15,000 nt of DNA from Neocallimastix lanati (nom. inval.) (Eukaryota > Neocallimastigomycota > Neocallimastigomycetes > Neocallimastigales > Neocallimastigaceae). Below the pieces are notes generated by a model that worked only from the letters and a program-made list of their open reading frames with translations, made no database searches and was not told where the DNA came from. Below are positions 1-8,218 of the stretch, piece after piece. The stretch's first letter is position 1. The number at the start of each line of letters is the position of its first letter. The position numbers and the translations under genes were made by a program. The stretch spans positions 247,501 to 262,500 of the forward strand of contig JACVTC010000122.1 in the NCBI GenBank assembly GCA_016946835.1, in the 5' to 3' direction.

Positions 1-130
1 TGCTATTGGCCAGCAATGGTCTTTGTTCAATAGGTTCAAATCGAAATCGTACTACTACTTCTACCAAGAGGCGTCAATGCTGAAGAAACAGTAAGACATG
101 CCAGCAGGGATAGCGCAACCAATGAAGATC
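1..130 (+). mobile_element. GC-richer fragment of a dispersed element, cut by the window edge
   Basis: This stretch has near-balanced base composition in a very AT-rich region and ends abruptly in AT-rich DNA near 130. Bases 73-110 resemble 10520-10560 inside the inserted element at 10132-10670: both contain GCG(T/C)CAATGCTGAA, then ACAG, TAAG, and a CCAG..GGGA core. The two copies differ by a 3-base indel in the CTGAA..ACAG part, so the reading EASMLKKQ here lines up with RAPMLKQS there. Frame 2 is open from base 2 to a stop at 92-94. It could be a related element copy or a shared coding remnant. The family is not recognised. Confidence 0.35.
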
Positions 131-312
131 ATAATTTTTGTATCTTAAAATTATGATTAACATTGTGAAGTCAAAATTAATTATTATACTACAGTACAAT
201 AATGCCCTTGTGAAGTCTTACAGATATTAATTAAATGAAACTAGAATATATTTATACCATTATTTTATTTTATTTTTTTTTTTTTTTTTTTTTGTTTTTT
301 GTTTTTTTTTTA

Positions 313-345
<33 letters not shown>

Positions 346-884
346 TACATGTGTTTTATCATATATTTAATTAATAAAGATCCATTTTCACATTCTAACA
401 CAGGAAAGTTTTCTTTTTTGTCTTAGTTGAAATAACCAATGGTTGGAATTTTGTGAAAAGAAGACAGTATTGAACACTTCAACACGATTTTTTAAACCAT
501 TCTTCCTATGTTTTCATGAAACAGGTAATATGTACCAATGATGCTAGATATCCATATAAAGTAATACTTTCCAACAATAAATATTTCCAGAGAAGAATGG
601 ATCCAAATACGCCAGGTTGCAAAGAGCTTTATATCTTGGGATATCATGTCTCCTATCAAGCAGTCCTTTGAAGATAATTCCTATACTCATCTTTGTTTCT
701 TTAATAACCTATAGTCTATGGCAGTCACTCTAAGTATGTTCTGTAAGGGTAATGTCTACATTTCCACTAAGAAATACTCATGTCCAAGTTCGATCGTAAT
801 AACTATTGTGGCCTCTCTCTTATCAATAATGGGTTGAAAAAAATTATAACAAAAAAAAAAAAAAAAAAACATTGCTAATAGAAT
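131..884. other. Non-genic stretch: T tracts and a decayed minus-strand segment
   Basis: There are two long T runs (273-293 and 315-343) and a 19-base A run (851-869). Between about 380 and 840 the base composition is more balanced, and the minus strand keeps short open stretches. The longest is 547-708 (54 codons), including LDRRHDIPRYKALCNLAYLD. Because it lies directly 3' of the minus-strand LINE remnant, it may be that element's tail or 3' UTR, with the T runs at 273-343 as its poly(A) tail. This is an inference from position only; the peptide is not recognised. Confidence 0.4.
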
Positions 885-972
885 CTCTAAATTATAGAAT
901 TGATAAAGGATTGATATAAGACCTGAACAATTTGAATTTCGTAACCAAGAAGAATAAATGTGTATAAGTCTT

Positions 973-1148
973 TACTAATATTACTATTACTAATGTTACT
1001 ATTACTAATATTACTATTACTATTATTACTATTACTATTATTACTATTACTATTATTACTATTACTAATATTACTATAACTATTATTACTATTACTATTA
1101 TTACTATTACTATTATTACTGTTGCTATTATCATTATTACTATTAACA
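973..1148 (-). repeat. In-frame Asn/Ser-coding microsatellite inside the LINE remnant
   Basis: The plus strand is an irregular TTACTA/TTATTA array. On the minus strand it reads AATAGT/AATAATAGT. It continues the zinc-knuckle frame (…NPIRSKVNDKI…LTKDIVNSNN) as SNNSNSNNS-type sequence and then exits into SKDLYTFILLG, so the repeat was part of the ancestral protein rather than a later non-coding insertion. Confidence 0.75.
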
Positions 1149-2126
1149 ATATCCTTTGTTAGGTTGCCACGGTTAAAAGCATTATATAAAAATAAAATTT
1201 TATCATTAACTTTACTACGAATAGGATTGAAAAATGGACAATCAATTCATCAATGCCTTATCCATTGCTTATTACTTTTACAACAGGGACAAAAATTAGG
1301 ACGCCCTTGATCTATTATTTTTTTGCAGCTTTAGCAATTCTAGCATCTAATCTATATCCGCTTCGTGCTCTCAATAGCTAGTAGAAACCATATGAAAGAT
1401 CAGGATATTCATAACAAAGTTTTATTAAAATTTGATGTTTCCTCGAATTTGTTTTATGTCATAAAATTCAGCTTTAATAGAATTGATTTTCATATCTCTC
1501 TCCCAATAAAAATTCTTGATTTTTTATTATCGTTATCGTTATTATTATTAATTCTTTTCTCTAGTTTTACGTTTAAGAGTTCTACTTTCTTTCATCCATG
1601 TATATTTTCTAGATTTTGGAATATTATTTAACTAAATAGGAAATAATACAATTTGAATCTTTCCATTTATCAAAACATTTGACTTGAAGACAAAGCACAC
1701 TTAGCTGACAATGGAGGAATACTTTCTATCTTTTGAAATAGAATATACATTAATAAAAAAAAGATTTGGCTTTTTTTTTTTTGTAAACCTGCAATCCATC
1801 TTAAATCCTTTATTAATTAATTTCTAAGTATTATTTGTTCTCGCTTTATTTCTTTATTTGAACCAAGTAAAGGTGCAAAGTAAGAAAGAGACTTTACTAA
1901 GTACATAGGAGTTAATTATAATCTTCTTAAATGAAATAGGAATTTTGGAATTTGAAAGAAATTTACTAACAGAAAAGAGAGAGCTTTAGTAACTTTAGAG
2001 TAAAGTAATTTAAAATAATAGGGTTCAACGATAAGCTTTTATCAAATGGTATATACCTAAATAGATATGACATTTAGTTAGTTATTGGGATTGGGATTGG
2101 TTGACCAGCAAGTTAAAAAGTAGGAT

Positions 2127-2129
<3 letters not shown>

Positions 2130-2162
<33 letters not shown>
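2130..2162. repeat. 33-base T tract inside the LINE remnant
   Basis: On the minus strand this is a poly(A) run lying between the LINE blocks RPDTPLFH and DPTF.LAGQPIPI, where the family normally carries only a couple of Lys/Asn codons. This suggests expansion of a short AAA-codon run by slippage. Confidence 0.8.
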
Positions 2163-2163
<1 letters not shown>

Positions 2164-2264
2164 TGAAAAAGAGGTGTGTCTGGTCGAATCACCATCGTTG
2201 CACACTTGTTAATTCCAAAATTCATCATATTAAATTTAGCCCATTCAATTTACCTTCTTAAGCA

Positions 2265-2292
<28 letters not shown>
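2265..2292. repeat. 28-base T tract inside the LINE remnant
   Basis: On the minus strand this poly(A) run follows APSRTKL, just after the FADD catalytic box, and separates it from the FGINKCATMVIRP block. It is a second A-run expansion at a lysine-coding spot in the same dead ORF. Confidence 0.8.
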
Positions 2293-2295
<3 letters not shown>

Positions 2296-2585
2296 TTAGT
2301 TCTTGACGGTGCGCATAGAACAATATCATCTGCAAAGAAGTCCACCGCAACATCTAGATTCGCCTAAAGGAATTTCAAAGTTCTAAAAAAATCATTAAAA
2401 ATGTCATTAATAAATAGATTGAAAAGAATTGGTGATAGTGTCTAACTCCTTTCATAATATTAAAAGTTCTCTGATTGAAATAAATTCCTTCATTTTAGCA
2501 TTAGTCTATGAGTTATTAATATCACAGATAAAAATCAACCGTGTATTGTTAATAGATGTTCCATAACATCGAGAACCTCAGAGAA

Positions 2586-2861
2586 AAAAAAAAAAAAATC
2601 TTTTCCATGATGAACTTAATAAATTACAAATTGATAAAAAAAAATAATACTAAGAAATATAAATGTAAAATACAAAATATAAAATAAAAATAATATAAAT
2701 ATAGAAAAATTAAAAATTAAACATAAATAAATATATATATAAAAAAAAAAAATAGTTTCTTCTTATTAAAAGAAAAATAAGAATAAAAAAAAAAAATCTA
2801 TCTTTTTTCTTCCAATATTAATATTTTATTTCATCAAATTATTTATAAATATCATTATAAA

Positions 2862-2898
<37 letters not shown>

Positions 2899-3186
2899 GA
2901 TTAGGAATAGCATATACTTCCAGTGCTAAAATAAAAAGATAATTATAAGTTTTATGAATTACATTCTTTAAAAAAATATATATATATATTATATAATTTA
3001 AATATGAAAATAAAATGTTACATGTCAATAAAATAAAAGTAGATGAAAAAATTTAATAAAATTTTTATTCAAATTATCATTAATTACTATGAAAAATTAA
3101 TATGTCCTTAAATTTTTAATAAATTTTAATTATTTTATTATATAAATTTTAGTAAAACTTTAATTAATAATAAAGAATATATAATA
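2586..3186. other. Non-genic, extremely AT-rich stretch
   Basis: There is no coding signal. It holds an (AT)n run at about 2861-2884, a T run at 2885-2898, and scattered A/T homopolymers. A 30-base segment at 2899-2928, directly after the T run, matches 14116-14145 at 22 of 30 positions; that copy also follows a T run. Confidence 0.6.
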
Positions 3187-3259
3187 TTTAAATTAATCGA
3201 TTGAATATAATATATAAATTAGAGTATATAATAGATAAATTTATATTATAAAAATAAAT
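3187..3259 (+). repeat. Left arm of the inverted repeat enclosing the glycosyltransferase gene
   Basis: These 73 bases equal the reverse complement of 5556-5628 except for one base (AATCGATTG here, AATCTATTG there). The sequence is AT-rich but not simple repeat; it contains ATTAGAGTATATAATAGAT. Weaker similarity extends outward for about 10 bases and inward for about 40 (a T run, then CTTATAA). Confidence 0.85.
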
Positions 3260-3390
3260 ATTATTTTTTTTTACTTATAAACCATATATTAATTAAAAAA
3301 TAAAAATATTTTTTTAAAAAAAAAAGATTTAAGAAATGCCATTTATAAGGATGCTTTTTCACAAATCTATTAATAAAATTTGTAATGTCA

Positions 3391-3412
3391 TTTTTTTTTT
3401 TTTTTTTTTTTT
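3391..3412. repeat. 22-base T tract just downstream of the glycosyltransferase stop codon
   Basis: On the gene's own strand this is a poly(A) run starting 5 bases after the stop codon, so it lies in the 3' UTR. No separate AATAAA signal is convincing in such AT-rich DNA. Confidence 0.8.
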
Positions 3413-3417
3413 ATTCT

Positions 3418-5226
3418 TCAGTTTTTGTTTTCGTTTTCAATTTTGACCTTAACATCATATATATCATTTAATTCATTACTATAATTATGCCATATGCCAA
3501 ATATATATTTATACTGGGGTTCATCTGATTTCCAAGGCTTTGAATTAACATAATGAATTATTTTTTCATTAGTAATAACTCTTTTATTTTTTTTAAATCT
3601 TGTTTTCACCATATTATAAATATTAGATACTAAAGTTACTTTGATATCACTTTCTAGGAAATATACTTGCATAATATCCTGATCTGGAAGTCCGTTATAA
3701 AATGGAAATTTTTTATTATATTTATTAGTTAAATCTAGCATTCCATCCACATGTTTTTTATCTAATATATTTTTATTAATAAATACTACACCATTATTTA
3801 TTTCTGTTTTTCTTGTTCCATCAAAAACATCATTCCATATTTCTTTATTTTCCACGTTATTTATATGTTTCGCAATACATACTACATCTTCATTTTTATT
3901 ATATAATTCAAAAATACTTGAAGTTACTAAACAGTCAGCATCCAAATATAAAACTTTATCATAATCGGTTAAGCCAAAAATCTCATATTTTATTAAAGGT
4001 GGTCTAAACCTTGGTATTATATTCTTCTTATTGACATTATCATATTTTGAAGTATCTAATTTCAAAAATTTGACATTAGGAAATTTAGATAATATTTCTT
4101 CTTTAGATTCATCTGATAGAATACTGTATTTGTTATCATATAATACTACAATATCCCCATTAAACCAATTATTATTTTTATAAAATGAATATACCATTGT
4201 TTCAAAACCTTCAATGTATTTGTCATTTACTATTGAACATAAACAAATTTTATAATTCATTAATTTAAATTTTTCATCCAATTTCATTTTAAAATCGGGA
4301 AATTCACTCATGATATTTTTTAAAATTAAATTATATTTTTCATTATTTAAATTATATAATGAAGGGCTTTGTGAATCTTTAATGATATCATTTGAATAAT
4401 CATAAATTTTAGATGATTGACGTAATGTTCTATTTTCAATAATATTAAAACACCATTGCCAAAGTTCATCTGATGAAGGAGATAATTCCATATATAAATC
4501 TTCATTAAAAAATCTTTCATCTGTAAATGTATTTACTGGATATAAGGTACCACCAAATCCATTCATAGGTATTCCTGTATTAACAATCAAATTTTGAATA
4601 GCATTTAATTTACCTGCCTCTGTTTCTACATATAAATATTTATATGATTCCCATTTGTATTCAGATGTTAAATATTGATTTGACGCACCAAAAATTATAT
4701 CATTAGGATATAATTTATGATCTTCTAAAAACATTTTTATCCACCATTTTTCTCTAATAATATTGTCATCACATATTAATACCGGATTATTAGGGTATTT
4801 CTTTATGGTTGGGATCAACCTTGTATGGTTATTTATATTTTTTTCATACCATAAGACTTCAATCAAATCTGGATATTCATTTATTAAATCCACCAAATCA
4901 AAAGGCAAATCATTTTCTTTATTAGGAAATTCAGGAATAGCTAATACTAAAACAATATGATACTTTGAAGATGGTACCGATTGATTTACCAATGATTCAA
5001 GAACGAGTTTTACATAATCAATTCTAGAATAATCCGATGATAAGGAAACAATAAGTTTGTCTTTGTTTTTATGTAAATCTAAGGAATCATGATCCGTATG
5101 ATTGTTAAATAGTTCATTCTTTATTATGGAAGCTTCATTTTCTTTATTATATTTTTTTTCTAGAGATAAAATACTAGCAAATACGAGTATACAAATTATT
5201 ATAAAATATCTTCCAGCGCTTTTCAT
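3418..5226 (-). CDS. Membrane-anchored two-domain glycosyltransferase (GT2-like half plus GT8 glycogenin-type half)
   Basis: An intact 602-residue gene without introns. Residues about 7-22 (YFIIICILVFASILSL) form a single N-terminal hydrophobic signal-anchor after a short basic start, suggesting a type II ER/Golgi protein with a lumenal catalytic part. Residues 57-300 resemble a GT2-like nucleotide-sugar fold: KLIVSLSSDYSR opens it, CDDN (152-155) could be the metal-binding acidic motif, and GFGGTLYP (223-230) and SSDELWQW (251-258) follow. Residues 325-570 are a GT8-type domain: ICLCSIVNDKYIEGFETMVY (327-346), the DxD motif LDADC (428-432), NNGVVFIN (477-484), LPDQD (513-517) and HYVNSKPW (558-565), the last matching the His..KPW metal/UDP site of glycogenin-like enzymes. 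Donor and acceptor are unknown; protein or cell-wall glycan elongation is a guess. The start is the first ATG, with A at -3. It is much GC-richer than its flanks and lies between 73-bp inverted arms. Confidence 0.88.
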   Translation of the reverse strand: MKSAGRYFIIICILVFASILSLEKKYNKENEASIIKNELFNNHTDHDSLDLHKNKDKLIVSLSSDYSRIDYVKLVLESLVNQSVPSSKYHIVLVLAIPEFPNKENDLPFDLVDLINEYPDLIEVLWYEKNINNHTRLIPTIKKYPNNPVLICDDNIIREKWWIKMFLEDHKLYPNDIIFGASNQYLTSEYKWESYKYLYVETEAGKLNAIQNLIVNTGIPMNGFGGTLYPVNTFTDERFFNEDLYMELSPSSDELWQWCFNIIENRTLRQSSKIYDYSNDIIKDSQSPSLYNLNNEKYNLILKNIMSEFPDFKMKLDEKFKLMNYKICLCSIVNDKYIEGFETMVYSFYKNNNWFNGDIVVLYDNKYSILSDESKEEILSKFPNVKFLKLDTSKYDNVNKKNIIPRFRPPLIKYEIFGLTDYDKVLYLDADCLVTSSIFELYNKNEDVVCIAKHINNVENKEIWNDVFDGTRKTEINNGVVFINKNILDKKHVDGMLDLTNKYNKKFPFYNGLPDQDIMQVYFLESDIKVTLVSNIYNMVKTRFKKNKRVITNEKIIHYVNSKPWKSDEPQYKYIFGIWHNYSNELNDIYDVKVKIENENKN

Positions 5227-5248
5227 TTTACAATAAATATTAATTATT

Positions 5249-5273
5249 ATAATTGAAATTCAGGTTCAATTAT
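5249..5273. promoter_or_regulatory. Short perfect palindrome upstream of the glycosyltransferase start
   Basis: ATAATTGAA and TTCAATTAT form a 9-bp inverted repeat around a 7-base centre, beginning 22 bases upstream of the start codon. It could be a dimeric factor site or a 5' UTR hairpin. In AT-rich DNA it may also be chance. Confidence 0.25.
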
Positions 5274-5555
5274 CAGTAAATAGAACTAATGCGGAAGGAT
5301 TATTTGTAATTTATATTTTTAGAATGAGATAAAGTTTAATAAAATTAAAACATTATTGTAATGGCATAACTAATCAATTAAATATGTTTACTTGAAATTG
5401 GATGCACATTAATAAAATATTAGTTCAAACAAACTTGTTAAATTAAACGTAATATAATATACTTTATATATATTAACTTTTTAATTTTAATTGATAAAAT
5501 TTATTCTATTAAATATATTTTATTAATAATTGATTATAAGAAAAAAAAAAAAATA

Positions 5556-5628
5556 ATTTATTTTTATAATATAAATTTATCTATTATATACTCTAATTTA
5601 TATATTATATTCAATAGATTAATTTAAA
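5556..5628 (-). repeat. Right arm of the inverted repeat enclosing the glycosyltransferase gene
   Basis: This is the reverse complement of 3187-3259 with one mismatch in 73. It begins 330 bases upstream of the glycosyltransferase start; the left arm ends 158 bases downstream of its stop. The outer span of the pair is 2,442 bases. Confidence 0.85.
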
Positions 5629-5681
5629 CTTTATATATAATAAAATATAGTCAATAAGTATTTAATAAAATATAGTATTCT

Positions 5682-5725
<44 letters not shown>

Positions 5726-6022
5726 GCAAACAATTTTTGCAATTTATTTGTATATGCATTTATTAATTATATAAATATTGTTTTTTTTTTTTTTTTAGCA
5801 GAGCCAATACATTTGAAGGAGAAGACCATAAGTTGAGTTCTTTCTATAGATAGTCAATCATGGTTCGGAATAAGTAATTTGAAGGCGAGGTTCGTTATAT
5901 GTGATCTTTTTAAGGAATTTATTTATACTTTTTATTTTTAATATTACCTTTTTTATTTCACATTTACTATTTAAAAACAAAAAAAAAAGAATATTTTTTT
6001 TGTTAAAAATAACAAAGAATTA
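5629..6022. other. Non-genic stretch with a 40-base T tract and a GC-richer relic
   Basis: There is a T run at 5683-5722 and a shorter one near 5781-5796 ending in TAG, like a polypyrimidine tract plus acceptor. Bases 5797-5905 are clearly richer in GC (CAGAGCC, GGTTCGG, GGCGAGGTTCG), but no frame gives a recognisable protein. The motif TGGTTCG…AAGTAATT at about 5856-5878 recurs near 6788-6805. I read this as a small relic of an unknown element or exon. Confidence 0.4.
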
Positions 6023-6069
6023 ATAATAATAAATAATAAATAATAAATAATAAATAATAATAAATAATA

Positions 6070-6105
<36 letters not shown>

Positions 6106-6107
6106 TA

Positions 6108-6182
<75 letters not shown>

Positions 6183-6265
6183 TAATAATAATAATAATAA
6201 ATAGATTATATTTATAATAATAATAAATAATAAATAATATTAATAATAATAAATAGATTATATTT

Positions 6266-6296
<31 letters not shown>

Positions 6297-6358
6297 GATT
6301 ATATTTATAATAATAATAATAATAATAATAAATAGATTGTATTTATAATAATAATAAA
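6023..6358. repeat. (TAA)n microsatellite with interspersed ATAGATTATATTTATAAT units
   Basis: The array is about 330 bases of TAA/AAT and TAAATAA. In its second half the unit ATAGATTATATTTATAATAA recurs four times, near 6202, 6253, 6294 and 6332 (the last with one G change), spaced roughly 40-50 bases apart by TAA runs of varying length. This is a compound array rather than pure slippage. Confidence 0.8.
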
Positions 6359-6516
6359 AAAGTAATTTTGCCTAATTTGAACATATTAATAATTTAAATA
6401 AAAGTATTTTGTAGAATAATTAAAATTGTACAATTCTAATTACTTTATTTTATATTTAATTTATTTATTTTAATTGAGTATCATATATAAACATAAAATA
6501 ATATTGATTCTATTGA

Positions 6517-6785
6517 TGAATGTGGTGCATTTCGGAAAGAGACTTTTTCTAAAATGAGTTATACTTTAAGAAAACTGTTGATAAATGAATAAAATAATAT
6601 TCAAATTTTTAATAAATAATAAAATAATGAAATAATATTTAAAAAAAAACTAATCCATTCATATTTATATTTATTTATTTATTTATTTATTTATTTACAA
6701 TAAATTAAAAGAAGAAAAAAAAATGTGAGGCGTTAAATTGTAAATTAAATTTTTATATAAGTCACGTTCCGAAATGCAACATCCA
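6517..6785. mobile_element. Possible small (about 270-bp) inverted-repeat element
   Basis: The left end at 6517-6545 (ATGTGGTGCATTTCGGAA, then G.GACTT) matches the reverse complement of 6759-6785 (ATGTTGCATTTCGGAA, then G.GACTT). The 12-base core TGCATTTCGGAA is identical at 6526-6537 and, inverted, at 6767-6778. The interior is AT-rich and non-coding, with a TTTA repeat at about 6663-6698. The layout resembles a MITE, but no target duplication is evident and a regulatory palindrome pair is also possible. Confidence 0.4.
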
Positions 6786-7416
6786 GCTTGGTTCGAGGAA
6801 GTAATTGATAAATTTATTAAATTTATTAATTTATTATTATTTATTAATTTGCAATTATCTTTTTGGATGTAATTTATTTCTATACATTATATTCAATTTA
6901 TATATTAAATATATAAAATACAGTTAATTGTAAATATATGAAATTCTATTAAACATTGAGATTGATTTTAATACAAAACAAAAATAAAATTAAACTTTAT
7001 TTTATATGTTAAAAATATATTATTATAATTTTAATTGAATGAATGGCAATTTGCAAAACTGCAAAATTACAAAGAATAAATATAAAGAAAAAGTATTCTT
7101 TATATAATACTCTTTAATTATAAACTATTTTAAAATAATAAAGAATTAAATATTTAGTTGAATATTATAAAAAGTATAATATAAATAATAAAATATATTT
7201 ATAATAATTAGAACATATAAAAATATAATAAAAATATAATAAAAATAATTAAAATGAAATAAAAATAAAACTTTATTTTTTATGTAATTATTAATAAAAT
7301 AATTTATTAAGAATTTTTTTATTTTCATTTCATATCAATAATTTAATTCTATTTATACATACAAAATACATTTGATGGATTATACATATTTTAATACATT
7401 AAATACAATGTTTTCG
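6786..7416. other. Non-genic AT-rich stretch
   Basis: Apart from a short GC-richer patch next to the inverted element (CAGCTTGGTTCGAGGAAG, 6784-6801), this is A/T-only sequence with TTTATTA and ATAAT repeats. The one open frame of 60 codons here (7146-7328, minus) is all Ile/Tyr/Phe/Asn/Lys and is not credible as a gene. Confidence 0.55.
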
Positions 7417-7471
7417 GGGAGTGTGCATTTCGAAAATTTTTATTACAAAAATTTGTATTTTGTTGTATGGC
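7417..7471 (+). repeat. Left arm of the inverted repeat enclosing the small secreted-protein gene
   Basis: GGGAGTGTGCATTTCGAAAA, followed by a stretch ending TTTGTATTTTGTTGTA, matches the reverse complement of 8219-8272 with only a few differences over about 55 bases. It carries a variant of the TGCATTTCGGAA motif at 7424-7433. Directly after it lies a perfect 8-bp hairpin, GGCTTAAA/TTTAAGCC (about 7469-7494). Confidence 0.75.
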
Positions 7472-7549
7472 TTAAATATTTTTAATTTTAAGCCACTTAA
7501 CTTTATTAAAAATTTAATGAATAATAATTAATTAATTAAATAAATAAAA

Positions 7550-7834
7550 TTACAATTCTGGATTTTTATATTGTGCATCTCTAAGATATGCTCCAACAGG
7601 GATTTCTCTATAATTAGCTACTGAATTACGGAGGAAACAGTCATAAAATCCACGATTACTATTATTTAAAATACCATAACCTTTACATATATATGTATTT
7701 TTGCAATCACTAGAATTAAGGAAATATAGATGAGATATATCTGAATATAGAGCTGGTCCAACCAATTTTATACCACAAACATAAGTAATGTATGCAGTAA
7801 CAATTAATAAGGCAGTTAATAATTTTTTAAACAT
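7550..7834 (-). CDS. Small secreted cysteine-containing protein, function unknown
   Basis: A 94-residue intact gene. Residues 1-21 (MFKKLLTALLIVTAYITYVC then G) form a classical signal peptide: a lysine-containing start, a hydrophobic core and a small-residue cleavage region, so the product is probably secreted. The mature part of about 73 residues has cysteines at 44, 50 and 66 (SSDCKNTYICKGYG, FYDCFLRN), with a fourth at 20 at the signal boundary. This would suit one disulfide or a dimer. Its mixed composition, with Asp, Arg, Gly, Cys and Pro, sets it apart from the A/T-driven false ORFs nearby. The start has A at -3 and is the only ATG. The gene lies between inverted repeat arms at 7417-7471 and 8219-8272. 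No family is recognised; small secreted fungal protein is a description, not a function. Confidence 0.7.
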   Translation of the reverse strand: MFKKLLTALLIVTAYITYVCGIKLVGPALYSDISHLYFLNSSDCKNTYICKGYGILNNSNRGFYDCFLRNSVANYREIPVGAYLRDAQYKNPEL

Positions 7835-8218
7835 TTTAATTTATAAAATTAATACTTTAATATAATATTATAAAAAATACTAATTATAAACCTATTTATA
7901 TATTTATTTTTTTTTAAATTATTCAATTATATAATTACGTATGTAATTCTGTTGATAATATAAACAAGGTATTAATGTATTAATAATAATTAATAATATT
8001 TAAAATAAAATAAAAAAAATATAATAATTATTTTATATATGTAGTAATTATATATTTATATATATATTTTTGTTTAATTTTCTAAAAAAAATTTTTTTAG
8101 TCATAATAAACGTTTGTCTTTTATTTTTATTATTATTTAAAAATTTATTTATTCATTTATAATTTATTTATTCATTTATTTATTTATTACATTATAATAC
8201 GCCATGTTTTCGGAAATG
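7835..8218. other. Non-genic AT-rich upstream region of the secreted-protein gene
   Basis: A/T-only sequence with AATAAT and TTTATTTATT repeats and no ORF. Its end (8203-8220, CATGTTTTCGGAAATGCA) carries an inverted copy of the TGCATTTCGGAA-type motif, immediately inside the right inverted arm. Confidence 0.5.

Larger units (their letters stand above)
885..2585 (-). pseudogene. 5'-truncated, degenerate non-LTR (LINE) retrotransposon ORF2: reverse transcriptase to C-terminal zinc knuckle
   Basis: Read on the minus strand through many frameshifts, LINE-type reverse transcriptase blocks appear in the canonical order: KGVR (about 2455-2470), PILFNLFINDIFNDF (2388-2432), the catalytic box FFADDIVLCAPSRTK with FADD at 2325-2336, FGINKCATMVIRPDTP (about 2170-2220), DPTF.LAGQPIPI (about 2090-2127), PFDKSLSLNPI (about 2020-2055), SYFAPLLGSNK (1855-1885), QVKCFDKWKDSNCIISYLV (about 1630-1690), LLRARSGYRLDARIAKAAK (about 1322-1378) and the knuckle CPCCK...RH..IDCPFFNP (1225-1292). 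The frame then runs into an Asn/Ser repeat and DLYTFILLG before it decays near 890. No endonuclease domain is present. Homology stops near 2585 at an A run, as expected for 5' truncation. Two long T tracts interrupt it at lysine-rich points. It is clearly dead. The LINE clade is not assigned. Confidence 0.88.

Noticed and set aside
6-45. Possible tRNA or pol III gene (GGTTCAAATCG resembles a B box)
   Set aside because: The A-box candidate is too close and no cloverleaf can be folded; kept only as a weak hint of a SINE-type element.
235-426. 63-codon frame with Phe runs
   Set aside because: Product of two T tracts; no credible protein.
892-1149. 85-codon minus-strand frame of Val/Ile repeats
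   Set aside because: Out-of-frame shadow of the Asn/Ser-coding microsatellite in the LINE remnant.
1122-2367. Three small plus-strand frames (1122-1310, 1365-1631, 2176-2367)
   Set aside because: All lie antisense to recognised LINE ORF2 blocks and have no protein character of their own.
3813-4960. Two plus-strand frames inside the glycosyltransferase gene
   Set aside because: Antisense shadows of a long intact gene with recognisable motifs.
5797-5905. Exon preceded by a polypyrimidine tract and AG
   Set aside because: No frame gives a recognisable protein on either strand, and no donor or second exon is visible.
6023-6358. CRISPR-like array of regularly spaced ATAGATTATATTTATAAT units
   Set aside because: Spacers are only TAA repeats of variable length and the organism appears eukaryotic; this is a compound microsatellite.
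7146-7328. 60-codon minus-strand frame
   Set aside because: Composed of Ile, Tyr, Phe, Asn and Lys as expected from random A/T sequence; no motif.
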